Source: an uncultured Oscillospiraceae bacterium (GTDB lineage Bacteria; Bacillota_A; Clostridia; Oscillospirales; Oscillospiraceae). From it: a DNA stretch of 6,131 bases. This document shows positions 1 through 5,703 of the stretch, one piece after another. Location: contig CAKTGD010000097.1 of NCBI GenBank assembly GCA_934561335.1, positions 1 to 6,131 of the forward strand. The letters are read 5' to 3'. The notes under the pieces were generated by a model. That model had not been told where the DNA came from. It saw only the letters and a program-made list of their open reading frames with translations, and made no database searches. How positions within the stretch are numbered: position 1 is the stretch's first letter; each line of letters opens with the position of its first letter. The position numbers were made by a program, and so were the translations under genes.

Positions 1-577
1 GCGTGCAGGCGCGGATGATGCAGATCAGCAGCGCCACAAACAGGGCGGGCATGCCCACGGAGCAAACCTTTTCGATGCCGTTGCCGATGCCGCCCATGAC
101 GATAATCATGGTCAGCGCCACGAAGATCAAGCCGTAGATAATGGCCTCACCAGGACTTGCCATAAAGGCGTTGAACACGTCGCCGCCGGAAAGACCGTTG
201 GAGCCAAAGCCGGCGTTGAACAGATTGCCCACGTTGAGCACCGTGTACTTCAGGCAGTAGCCGCCCAGCGCACAGTAGAAGAACAGGATAAAGAATGCGG
301 ACAGAATGCCTAACCAACCGATCCAGCGGAATCTCTTGCTGAGTACCTTGTAGGCGCCTACAGCGCCATGTCCCGTCTTGCGGCCCAGTGCCAGCTCACC
401 CACCATAACGATGAAGCCGCAGCAGACAGCCAGCACCAGATAGATGAGAAGGAAGGTAAAGCCGCCGTTGGCTCCCATTTTATTGGGGAAGCCCCAGATG
501 TTGCCGAGGCCGACCGCCGATCCGACCGCAGCCATCAGGAATCCGAAATTGCTTCCAAAGCCTTTTCTTTCTTCCAT
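1..577 (-). CDS. Sodium-dependent NSS/SNF-family transporter, N-terminal 192 residues (partial)
   Basis: Integral membrane symporter that couples uptake of an amino acid or related small solute to the sodium gradient; the substrate cannot be told from the sequence. The visible part reads MEERKGFGSNFGF and contains the TM1 family signature: a GLGN motif at residues 23-26, then IWGFP and an NGGF turn at 37-40. It continues with a GELALGRKTG loop after TM2, a TM3 with FFYCALGGY, and TM5 near VGMPALFVALLIC. The gene runs off the left edge; complete family members are roughly 440-500 residues. The ATG at 577 is chosen because AAGGAGAGA lies 5-8 nt upstream and the family N-terminus fits. Oddity: Gly29 sits where LeuT-type transporters have the gating arginine (LeuT Arg30). 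It lies downstream of the KdpDE-like operon but is separated by a terminator and has its own promoter candidate. Family assignment is firm; substrate is open. Confidence 0.93.
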   Translation of the reverse strand, partial: MEERKGFGSNFGFLMAAVGSAVGLGNIWGFPNKMGANGGFTFLLIYLVLAVCCGFIVMVGELALGRKTGHGAVGAYKVLSKRFRWIGWLGILSAFFILFFYCALGGYCLKYTVLNVGNLFNAGFGSNGLSGGDVFNAFMASPGEAIIYGLIFVALTMIIVMGGIGNGIEKVCSVGMPALFVALLICIIRACT

Positions 578-582
578 TGTTT

Positions 583-668
583 TCTCTCCTTATTCGTAGT
601 TACCGCTCAGAAAAAACGGTACGAAAAAAGATTACTATATTCTGCCCGCCGCTGTAAATAAGGAGAGA
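583..668 (-). promoter_or_regulatory. Leader stem that sequesters the transporter's Shine-Dalgarno
   Basis: A perfect 12-bp inverted repeat: 583-594 pairs with 657-668, with a 62-nt loop. In the minus-strand RNA the 5' arm is UCUCUCCUUAUU and the 3' arm is AAUAAGGAGAGA, which contains the whole Shine-Dalgarno of the transporter, ending 5 nt before the ATG. A smaller hairpin (TACCG at 601-605 with CGGTA at 617-621) lies inside the loop. If transcription begins at the candidate promoter at 718-746, both arms are in the mRNA. Translational control by RBS occlusion is inferred; no known riboswitch or thermometer class was recognised. Confidence 0.5.
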
Positions 669-717
669 GGTTTCTTAACGCAGCTGTTGCGCTTTGGCGT
701 TTTTTCTTAATTTCCTC

Positions 718-746
718 CTTATAAAATATTCGTTATTTGTGAACAA
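718..746 (-). promoter_or_regulatory. Candidate sigma-A promoter of the transporter gene
   Basis: On the minus strand a -35 TTGTTC (741-746, 3 of 6 consensus) and a -10 TATAAG (718-723, 5 of 6) are separated by exactly 17 bp. Transcription would start near 711 and give a leader of about 134 nt. The -35 is weak. An AAGGAGG adjoining the -10 is not followed by a start codon and is probably accidental. Confidence 0.45.
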
Positions 747-754
747 AATAACAA
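732..754. promoter_or_regulatory. Rex-like / palindromic operator candidate
   Basis: Positions 737-754 read TTGTGAA-CAAA-ATAACAA, one base away from the redox-repressor Rex operator pattern TTGTKAA-N4-TTMACAA. A related palindrome has arms GTTATTT (732-738) and AAATAAC (746-752). Both overlap the -35 and spacer of the transporter promoter candidate, a position fit for repression. The site is AT-rich and borders a terminator tail, so chance resemblance is quite possible. Confidence 0.3.
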
Positions 755-757
755 AAT

Positions 758-777
758 GCCCTGCGAAAATGCAGGGC
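758..777 (-). terminator. Hairpin terminator of the KdpDE-like operon
   Basis: A 7-bp perfect stem, GCCCTGC (758-764) with GCAGGGC (771-777), and a 6-nt loop. It lies 45 nt beyond the stop codon of the response regulator and is followed on the minus strand by the U-rich run AUUUUGUUAUUUUGUU. It separates the two-component operon from the transporter gene. Confidence 0.7.
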
Positions 778-822
778 TTTTGTCGTTAATATGCACTTTT
801 TCGACAATCTGCGCTTTAACGC

Positions 823-1530
823 TTAATCGCTCTCGCGCATACGGTAGCCCACGCCCACCTCGGTAAACAGATATTCCGGATGGCTGGGATCTTTTTCCAG
901 CTTACGGCGGATATTGGCCATGTTGACGCGGAGGATCTGGTTGTCCGTTTTGGCCTTGGGCCCCCACAGCTCGCGGATGATAAAATCATAGGTCAGCACC
1001 TTGCCGGAATATTTGCCCAGCAAGGCCACGATCTTATATTCATTCACCGTCAGCTTGGCATTCTCGCCGCGCATGAGCACCTGATGCTTGTCGTAATCAA
1101 TGGTCAGCTCACCGGTGGTGAATTTACCGGACTGGGCAATCCGCGGATCGGACAGCGCGGTGCGGGTATGGCGGATGGCCGTGCGGATGCGGGCCAGCAG
1201 CTCGGAGGTGCCGAAGGGTTTGGAGATATAGTCGTCGGCGCCGTAATCCAGCGCCTCCACCTTGTCATGCTCATGGTGACGGGCCGACACCACCACCACA
1301 GGCAGATTGGACCACTTGCGGACGGATTTCAGCACCTCCATGCCGTCCATATCCGGCAGACCCAGATCCAGAATGATCAGGTCGGGACAGTGGGAGGAGA
1401 TCATGGTCAGCGCCTCCTCGCCGCTGTTGACAACAATGGTATCATAGCCGTTGGCCGTCAGGATCATGGAGATAAAATTGCTGATGCTCTGCTCATCTTC
1501 TACAATCAGTACCTTGTCTTTAATTTTCAT
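823..1530 (-). CDS. kdpE: KdpE-like OmpR-family response regulator
   Basis: Cytoplasmic DNA-binding response regulator, 235 aa, the usual length for KdpE (about 225-235). The receiver domain spans residues 5-118: acidic pair Glu11-Asp12, phospho-acceptor Asp55 in LDLGLPDMDG, Ser82 in VVVVSAR, and Lys104 in YISKPFG. A winged-helix DNA-binding domain covers about 137-232 with GKVLT, ELWGP and the C-terminal wing EVGVGYRM. The DLGLPDxDG, RKWSxLPV and ALDxGADDYxSKPFG segments match E. coli KdpE as I remember it. The start ATG overlaps the kinase stop by 11 nt, and GGAGGAGG lies 6 nt upstream of it within the kinase gene, suggesting translational coupling. By family it should be phosphorylated by the adjacent kinase. 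Targets are unknown: no kdpFABC is in the window, but a KdpE/PhoB-class repeat lies in its own operon promoter. The orthologue name is likely, the regulon uncertain. Confidence 0.9.
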   Translation of the reverse strand: MKIKDKVLIVEDEQSISNFISMILTANGYDTIVVNSGEEALTMISSHCPDLIILDLGLPDMDGMEVLKSVRKWSNLPVVVVSARHHEHDKVEALDYGADDYISKPFGTSELLARIRTAIRHTRTALSDPRIAQSGKFTTGELTIDYDKHQVLMRGENAKLTVNEYKIVALLGKYSGKVLTYDFIIRELWGPKAKTDNQILRVNMANIRRKLEKDPSHPEYLFTEVGVGYRMRESD

Positions 1531-2647
1531 GGTCGTCCTCCTCCATTGGTAATTCGATTACAAACCGTGCCCCGCCGTGATGCGAGGCATTTTCACCGTA
1601 AATCGTTCCGCCATGGGCCTGCACCACCGTTTTGCAAACGGATAGGCCGATGCCCATATTGCGCTTCTTATCCCCCTGCTGGCTCTGATGGGCACTGCTG
1701 TCAAACAGATTTTTCAGCTTTTCCGCCGGGATACCGGCGCCGTCATCCTCCACAACAATGCGGGCCGCGCCGTTTTTTCCTTCCAGCGTGATGTTGACCT
1801 GCGTGGCGCCCTGCGCGTGGGTGGCGGCATTTTCCAGCAGGTTCAGCAGCACCTGCTCCATCAGCAGCTCATCCATGGGAACCAGCAGCACCTCCTGCGG
1901 CAGATGTACATGCACCGGCAGCTTTCCGCCACGGGCGGAAAACTTGGCTACCGCCCCTTCAATAACCTCCTCCGCCACCGCCAGCGTTTTGGTTACCTTG
2001 GCATCGTCCTGCCCGCCGAGGCGTGTGATGGACAGCAGGTTCTCCACAATGCGGATCAGCCACTGGGCATCCTCATTGGCGGCGGCAGCCAGCTGACGGC
2101 GCTGCTCATTTGTCAGGGTATCCCCCTGCTCCAGCAGCACGTCGGTGGCGCCCATGATGCTGGTCAGCGGCGTGCGGATATCGTGGGAGACGGCGCGCAG
2201 CAAATTGGCGTGGATCCGCTCCCGCTCCGCCTCCCGCTTGAGGATCTCCACCTGCTTGGCGCGGCTGGTCAGCATACCGGTCACCACCGAAATAAACATC
2301 ATGACGATAAACGTCAGCGGAAAGCCGGCCAGCGTGAAGCTGATCTCCCAGTACGGCTCGGTGAATACGTAGTCCACGCACAGCACGCCGGTAATCGCAA
2401 TCAGCATACTGAACAGATAGCCATCCGTCAGCAGCGCGGTCAGGAATACATCCAGAAAGAAGATCACCGCCACATAACTGGTATCATTGTGAGGGTCTAC
2501 TGACCGCAGCAGCAGACACAGCACCACCGTAACGAAGAACAAGGTCGCCGATATGATAAAGTCCTTTGCGGAGTATTGCAGCGCGTGGTGGAACACTTTC
2601 CGCTTTGTGACCCACGGCTCCGGCCATGGAATCGACCGTTTTTTCAC
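1520..2647 (-). CDS. kdpD: Short KdpD-like sensor histidine kinase (DUF4118 membrane domain + HisKA + HATPase)
   Basis: Membrane sensor kinase of 375 aa that should phosphorylate the downstream regulator. A short basic/aromatic N-terminus is followed by four membrane segments, about residues 30-48, 57-73, 78-92 and 106-126, the DUF4118 layout of KdpD. The dimerisation/phospho-acceptor domain has His155 in AVSHDIRTPLTS. The ATPase domain has an N box NLLENA (Asn273), a G1 motif EDDGAGIP (300-307) and a G2 motif MGIGLSVCK (331-339). Full KdpD is close to 900 aa with N-terminal KdpD and universal-stress-protein-like domains; these are wholly absent. A GTG start at 2647 is chosen because GGGAGGG lies 7 nt upstream and no remnant of the missing domains is seen further up, so this looks like a natural short form rather than a broken gene. 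The stimulus may therefore differ from the potassium/turgor signals of classical KdpD. The symbol is by closest resemblance. Confidence 0.88.
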   Translation of the reverse strand: MKKRSIPWPEPWVTKRKVFHHALQYSAKDFIISATLFFVTVVLCLLLRSVDPHNDTSYVAVIFFLDVFLTALLTDGYLFSMLIAITGVLCVDYVFTEPYWEISFTLAGFPLTFIVMMFISVVTGMLTSRAKQVEILKREAERERIHANLLRAVSHDIRTPLTSIMGATDVLLEQGDTLTNEQRRQLAAAANEDAQWLIRIVENLLSITRLGGQDDAKVTKTLAVAEEVIEGAVAKFSARGGKLPVHVHLPQEVLLVPMDELLMEQVLLNLLENAATHAQGATQVNITLEGKNGAARIVVEDDGAGIPAEKLKNLFDSSAHQSQQGDKKRNMGIGLSVCKTVVQAHGGTIYGENASHHGGARFVIELPMEEDDHEN

Positions 2648-2690
2648 AGCTCACCCTCCCTGCTTACTGCGTTTTTTGATGATTGGTGTT

Positions 2691-2719
2691 ATTTTATCAC
2701 AGATTTCCGTTAAGAAAAC
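2691..2719 (-). promoter_or_regulatory. Promoter of the kdpD-kdpE-like operon
   Basis: On the minus strand a -10 TAAAAT (2691-2696, 5 of 6) is preceded by TG-rich sequence. At 17 bp upstream lies GTTTTC (2714-2719), a poor -35. A good -10 with a weak -35 overlapped by regulator-type repeats is typical of an activator-dependent promoter. It lies 43 nt upstream of the GTG start. Confidence 0.5.
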
Positions 2720-2735
2720 GTCAAGATTCTGTTAA
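2708..2735 (-). promoter_or_regulatory. Three 11-bp-spaced direct repeats, OmpR/PhoB-class operator
   Basis: On the minus strand TTAACA (2730-2735), TTGACG (2719-2724) and TTAACG (2708-2713) recur with exactly 11-bp spacing. This phasing on one face of the helix is the pattern bound by OmpR-family regulators: Bacillus PhoP boxes are TTAACA-like repeats about 11 bp apart, and the E. coli KdpE site has TTTATA and TTTACA repeats with the same period. The repeats cover the -22 to -49 region of the kinase promoter. Autoregulation by the KdpE-like protein is inferred; a PhoP-type phosphate regulator is the alternative. Confidence 0.5.
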
Positions 2736-2790
2736 GGGGAAATTTTTTATTTCCATTTATTTCCTTTTAACTGTGCAGGGAGTAAAAACT

Positions 2791-2834
2791 AAAACCGGCC
2801 CAACCGCCTCTCGGAGGCGGATACGGCCGGTTTT
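2791..2834 (-). terminator. Strong two-tier hairpin terminator
   Basis: Outer stem of 10 bp: AAAACCGGCC (2791-2800) with GGCCGGTTTT (2825-2834). Inner stem of 7 bp: CCGCCTC (2804-2810) with GAGGCGG (2814-2820) around a TCG loop. On the minus strand it is followed by UUUUAGUUUUU; on the plus strand by a run of five T, so it may work both ways. No long gene ends here on either strand, so its natural client is the small transcription unit at 2919-3065. Confidence 0.75.
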
Positions 2835-2845
2835 TATCAAATTAT

Positions 2846-2897
2846 GGGGAAAAATCCCCCTGAAAAAGCAAATCGCCACGGCACCGATGTGTCGTGG
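2846..2897 (-). other. Two hairpins in the 3' part of the small transcription unit
   Basis: Between the small ORF stop and the terminator lie two more inverted repeats. At 2876-2897 CCACG pairs with CGTGG and an inner CAC with GTG, with one mismatch on the minus strand (a G-U on the plus strand) and a 4-nt loop. At 2846-2859 GGGGA pairs with TCCCC around four A. Neither has a tight U-run, so they are more likely RNA structure than terminators. They could mean that the transcript also acts as a structured RNA. Confidence 0.4.
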
Positions 2898-2918
2898 TTC
2901 CTTCGTAAGTGGGGATCC

Positions 2919-2996
2919 TTACCGCTCGCTGGGCTGCCAATCACAGTCTGCGAAAATCATATCGTCCAGATCGCCCTTGATGAAGTTGTTCAGCAT
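2919..2996 (-). CDS. Small unrecognised protein of 25 aa with its own promoter and terminator
   Basis: A 26-codon ORF beginning MLNNFIKGDLDDMIFADC and ending WQPSER. The peptide is acidic, with a DLDD stretch, one cysteine and one tryptophan, and no evident membrane segment or signal peptide. Evidence that it is real comes from context: a 17-bp-spaced promoter about 40-70 nt upstream on the same strand, an SD, and a strong terminator 85 nt downstream. The start is unsettled. The ATG at 2996 has GGAG 13 nt away, which is long; a GTG at 3008, in frame, would add four residues (GTG ATA GGT ACG) and has AAGG 8 nt upstream. I recognise no family. It could be a small regulatory protein or a peptide precursor, although no processing or export gene is adjacent, or the unit could be mainly a non-coding RNA. 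Function is not assigned. Confidence 0.5.
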   Translation of the reverse strand: MLNNFIKGDLDDMIFADCDWQPSER

Positions 2997-3036
2997 CGTA
3001 CCTATCACACTCCTTTCCTTCTATATTTACACTCCT

Positions 3037-3065
3037 AGTATATGCTTTCCCACACCGTTTTGCAA
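3037..3065 (-). promoter_or_regulatory. Sigma-A promoter of the small transcription unit
   Basis: On the minus strand TTGCAA (3060-3065, 5 of 6) and TATACT (3037-3042, 5 of 6) are separated by exactly 17 bp. Transcription would start near 3030, about 34 nt before the ATG at 2996. It faces away from mnmG, so it cannot serve that gene; the kinase has its own promoter beyond the terminator at 2791-2834. Confidence 0.65.
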
Positions 3066-3094
3066 GCTGAAATTTATACATATTTCACAAGCTT
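3064..3094. repeat. Imperfect palindrome between the divergent promoters
   Basis: TGAAAT (3068-3073) and ATTTCA (3082-3087) form a perfect inverted repeat around 8 nt. Outer arms AAGC (3064-3067) and GCTT (3091-3094) pair with a 3-nt offset. It touches the -35 of the small transcription unit, so it may be an operator, but no known regulator consensus was recognised and the region is AT-rich. Confidence 0.25.
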
Positions 3095-3130
3095 ACTCAT
3101 TATTTTTTTGACAAACTGCACACTCCCCTC

Positions 3131-3159
3131 TTGCACTTTCAGCAGAGATACATTATAAT
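3131..3159 (+). promoter_or_regulatory. Sigma-A promoter of the mnmG operon
   Basis: TTGCAC (3131-3136, 4 of 6), a 17-bp spacer and a perfect TATAAT (3154-3159). Transcription would start near 3166 and give a short leader of about 29 nt. A GAGG SD (3184-3187) lies 7 nt before the mnmG ATG. Confidence 0.8.
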
Positions 3160-3194
3160 ATGGAACACAGTTTTGCAGAACGCGAGGCACGCGT

Positions 3195-5060
3195 ATGAAA
3201 GAGTTTGTGGCAGGACAATTTGACATTGCCGTGATCGGCGCGGGACACGCCGGCATTGAGGCGGCACTGGCCGCCGCCCGGCTGGGGCTTGAGACGGTGT
3301 GCTTTACCATCAATCTGGACGCGGTGGGCAACATGCCCTGCAACCCGGCTATCGGCGGCACGGGAAAAGGCCATCTGGTACGGGAGCTGGACGCGCTGGG
3401 CGGTGAGATGGCGAAGGCCGCGGACAAGGCCTGCATCCAATACCGGATGCTGAACCGGGGAAAGGGCCCCGCCGTGTGGTCGCTGCGGGCGCAGGCCGAC
3501 CGCCGGGAATACCAGAAGGTGATGAAGTACACGCTGGAGCGCCAGTCCCACCTGACAGTACGGCAGGGCGAGGTGGTGGATATCCGGGCAGAGAACGGAC
3601 GGGTGTCGCAGGTGGTGCTGCGGACAGGGGCCGTATTTCAGGTAAAGGCCGCCGTCATCTGCTCGGGCACCTATCTGCGGGGGCGCACCATCATCGGCGA
3701 GTGCATCGAGGAGAGCGGTCCCGACGGTATGCACGCCGCTGTGGCGCTGACAGAGCGGCTGCTGGCGCTGGGGCTGCCGCTGCGGCGGTTCAAGACCGGC
3801 ACGCCGCCCCGCATCAACGCCCGGACGGTGGACTTTTCCAAAATGGAGCGGCAGGAGGGCGACCCCTCTCCCCTGCCCTTCAGCTTTGAGACGGCGCAAC
3901 CGCCGGAGAACCGGGCGGTGTGCTACCTCACCTACACGAACGAGGAGACACACCGCATCATCCGGGAAAATCTGGACCGCAGCCCCATCTACAGCGGCGT
4001 CATCGAGGGCATTGGCCCCCGGTACTGCCCATCTATCGAAACGAAGGTGGTGCGCTTTGCCGACAAGCCCCGGCATCAGCTGTTCATCGAGCCTATGGGA
4101 TTGGAGACGGAGGAGCTGTACATTCAGGGCCTCTCCTCCTCCCTGCCGGAGGATATCCAGCTCAGGATGCTGCATACAGTGGCCGGTCTGGAGCAGGCAG
4201 TCATGACCCGGCCTGCCTACGCCATTGAATATGACTGCATCGACCCGCTGGCGCTGAAGCCCACGCTGGAGACGAAGGCCGTGGCGGGGCTGTACGGCGC
4301 GGGGCAGTTCAACGGCTCCTCCGGCTACGAGGAGGCGGCGGTGCAGGGCTTTGTGGCGGGCGTCAACGCGGCGCTGGCCCTGCTGGGCCGGGAGGAGCTG
4401 GTGCTCAAGCGCAGCGAAAGCTACATCGGTACCCTGATCGACGATCTGGTGACCAAGGGAACCGAGGAGCCCTATCGCATGATGACCAGCCGCTCGGAGT
4501 ACCGGCTGGTGCTGCGGCAGGACAACGCTGATGCGCGGCTGACAGCCATCGGCCACCGGATCGGTCTGGTCAGCCAGGAACGGCTGGCGGCAGTGGAGCG
4601 AAAGTACGAGGCTGTGGCGCGGGAGATCCGGCGGCTTGAGCACACCGGCATTCCCGGCAGCGAGGCGCTCAACCGCCTGCTGGAGCAGCGGGGCACCACG
4701 CCGGTCAGCGATGGCTGCCGCCTGATCGACCTGCTGCGGCGGCCTCAGGTCAGCTATGCCGACCTGCAAGCCTTTGACCCCGCGCCGCAGCCGCTGGCGG
4801 CGGACGTGGTGGAGCAGGTGGAGATCACCGTGAAGTACGAGGGCTATATCCAGCGGCAGCAAAAGCAGGTGGAGGAGTTTGAGCGGTTGGAGCGCCGCCT
4901 GCTGCCGGAGGACATGGACTACAGCCACATTCAGGGGCTGCGGCTGGAGGCGCGGGAAAAGCTGGCCGCCGTCCGGCCCCGCAGTCTGGGGCAGGCCGGG
5001 CGCATCTCCGGCGTGTCCCCCGCCGATATGGCGGCGCTGATGATCTATCTGGGGAAATAA
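3195..5060 (+). CDS. mnmG: tRNA uridine-5-carboxymethylaminomethyl(34) synthesis protein MnmG (GidA)
   Basis: FAD-dependent subunit of the MnmE-MnmG complex, which installs the (carboxymethyl)aminomethyl group on the wobble uridine (U34) of certain tRNAs in the cytoplasm, using methylene-tetrahydrofolate and NADH. At 621 aa it is full length (about 625-630 in E. coli and B. subtilis). The N-terminal FAD-binding Rossmann motif is [11 protein letters not shown] (GAGHAG at 15-20), followed by MPCNPAIGG with Cys47. The two family signatures are present: [11 protein letters not shown] with the catalytic-type Cys278, and [13 protein letters not shown]. The C-terminal tRNA/MnmE-binding part shows [19 protein letters not shown] and a final [17 protein letters not shown]. 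The ATG is supported by the SD and by family alignment. It heads an operon with a cyclase-family hydrolase and murT, whereas many Firmicutes keep it between mnmE and rsmG. No oddity in the key residues. Confidence 0.98.
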   Translation: MKEFVAGQFDIAVIGAGHAGIEAALAAARLGLETVCFTINLDAVGNMPCNPAIGGTGKGHLVRELDALGGEMAKAADKACIQYRMLNRGKGPAVWSLRAQADRREYQKVMKYTLERQSHLTVRQGEVVDIRAENGRVSQVVLRTGAVFQVKAAVICSGTYLRGRTIIGECIEESGPDGMHAAVALTERLLALGLPLRRFKTGTPPRINARTVDFSKMERQEGDPSPLPFSFETAQPPENRAVCYLTYTNEETHRIIRENLDRSPIYSGVIEGIGPRYCPSIETKVVRFADKPRHQLFIEPMGLETEELYIQGLSSSLPEDIQLRMLHTVAGLEQAVMTRPAYAIEYDCIDPLALKPTLETKAVAGLYGAGQFNGSSGYEEAAVQGFVAGVNAALALLGREELVLKRSESYIGTLIDDLVTKGTEEPYRMMTSRSEYRLVLRQDNADARLTAIGHRIGLVSQERLAAVERKYEAVAREIRRLEHTGIPGSEALNRLLEQRGTTPVSDGCRLIDLLRRPQVSYADLQAFDPAPQPLAADVVEQVEITVKYEGYIQRQQKQVEEFERLERRLLPEDMDYSHIQGLRLEAREKLAAVRPRSLGQAGRISGVSPADMAALMIYLGK

Positions 5061-5073
5061 GGAGGGCGATCCC

Positions 5074-5700
5074 ATGAAGGTATACGATCTGACCCACACC
5101 ATCAACAACCACATGCCGGTGTATCCCGGCACGGAACAGCCCCGGCTGACCACCGCCTGCACCATCGAGGCGGCAGGGTATCGGGAGACGCTGCTGCACA
5201 TGTTCTCCCACACCGGCACCCATATGGACGCCCCGGCCCACATGCTGCCGGAGGGCGCCGCGCTGGACAGCTATCCGGCGGTGAAATTTACCGGCTCCGC
5301 CCTGGTGGTGGACTGCCGGGGACAGGCGGCCATCACGCTGCCGCTGCTGAAGAGCTACGACCTGACGGGCGTGGATTTCGTACTGTTCTGCACCGGATGG
5401 GATAAAAAATGGGGCACCCCCGATTACTTTGCGGGCTTCCCCTGTCTGACGGCAGAGGCGGCCGGCTATCTGGCGACGCTGCCGCTGAAGGGCGTGGGAG
5501 AGGACGCCATCTCGCTGGACCCCTGTGACAGCACGGACTTTCCCAATCACATCACCTTGATGCGCTCGGACTTCGTCAACACGGAAAACCTGAAGGGGCT
5601 GGATGCCCTGCTGGGGCGGCGGTTCACCTTTGTGACGCTGCCGCTGAAATTTGAAAAATCCGATGGCTGCTCCTGCCGCGCCATCGCAATGGAGGAATGA
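5074..5700 (+). CDS. Cyclase / kynurenine formamidase-like metal-dependent hydrolase
   Basis: Cytoplasmic hydrolase of 208 aa, the normal length for the cyclase family that includes KynB (N-formylkynurenine formamidase), isatin hydrolase and polyketide cyclase-like enzymes. It opens with DLTHTINNHMPVYPG, typical of the family. The metal-binding motif HTGTHMDAPAH gives His46, His50, Asp52 and His56. A distal His159 and Glu171, 12 residues apart, match in spacing the remaining ligand/catalytic pair of KynB (His160/Glu172 in its numbering). All expected active-site residues are therefore present. A GGAGGG SD lies 7 nt before the ATG, 13 nt after mnmG, so the two are co-transcribed. No tryptophan-degradation genes are nearby, so kynurenine formamidase activity should not be assumed; the substrate is unknown. 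The link to mnmG and murT does not point to an obvious pathway. Confidence 0.85.
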   Translation: MKVYDLTHTINNHMPVYPGTEQPRLTTACTIEAAGYRETLLHMFSHTGTHMDAPAHMLPEGAALDSYPAVKFTGSALVVDCRGQAAITLPLLKSYDLTGVDFVLFCTGWDKKWGTPDYFAGFPCLTAEAAGYLATLPLKGVGEDAISLDPCDSTDFPNHITLMRSDFVNTENLKGLDALLGRRFTFVTLPLKFEKSDGCSCRAIAMEE

Positions 5701-5703
5701 TAC

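Noticed and set aside
368..661. 97-aa plus-strand frame over the start of the transporter
   Set aside because: It lies antisense to the conserved TM1-TM2 signature of the NSS gene, with no SD or recognisable domain.
676..708. Possible plus-strand terminator (AACGC...GCGTT followed by T-run)
   Set aside because: Only a 5-bp stem with a loop of about 15 nt and no plus-strand gene upstream to terminate.
706..720. AAGGAGG on the minus strand as the RBS of a leader peptide
   Set aside because: No ATG, GTG or TTG follows at a usable distance, and the motif overlaps the predicted -10/start region of the transporter promoter, so it is probably not transcribed.
880..2503. Long plus-strand frames opposite the response regulator and kinase (880-1791 and 1688-2503)
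   Set aside because: H/Q/R-rich low-meaning translations opposite genes with complete two-component motifs.
2648..2850. Remnant of the missing N-terminal domains of KdpD
   Set aside because: The sequence upstream of the kinase is AT-rich promoter and terminator sequence with no KdpD-like reading frame, so there is no sign of a recent truncation.
2683..3111. 142-aa plus-strand frame across the intergenic region
   Set aside because: It reads through a strong two-tier terminator and antisense to signals of the minus-strand unit, has no SD, and gives no recognisable protein.
3108..3113. Perfect TTGACA as the mnmG -35
   Set aside because: No -10-like hexamer lies 16-18 bp downstream; the TTGCAC-N17-TATAAT pair is the convincing promoter.
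3153..5243. 696-aa open frame antisense to mnmG
   Set aside because: It is a composition-driven shadow: GC-rich codon bias of mnmG keeps the opposite frame open, the product is rich in H, Q, R and P, and mnmG matches its family throughout.
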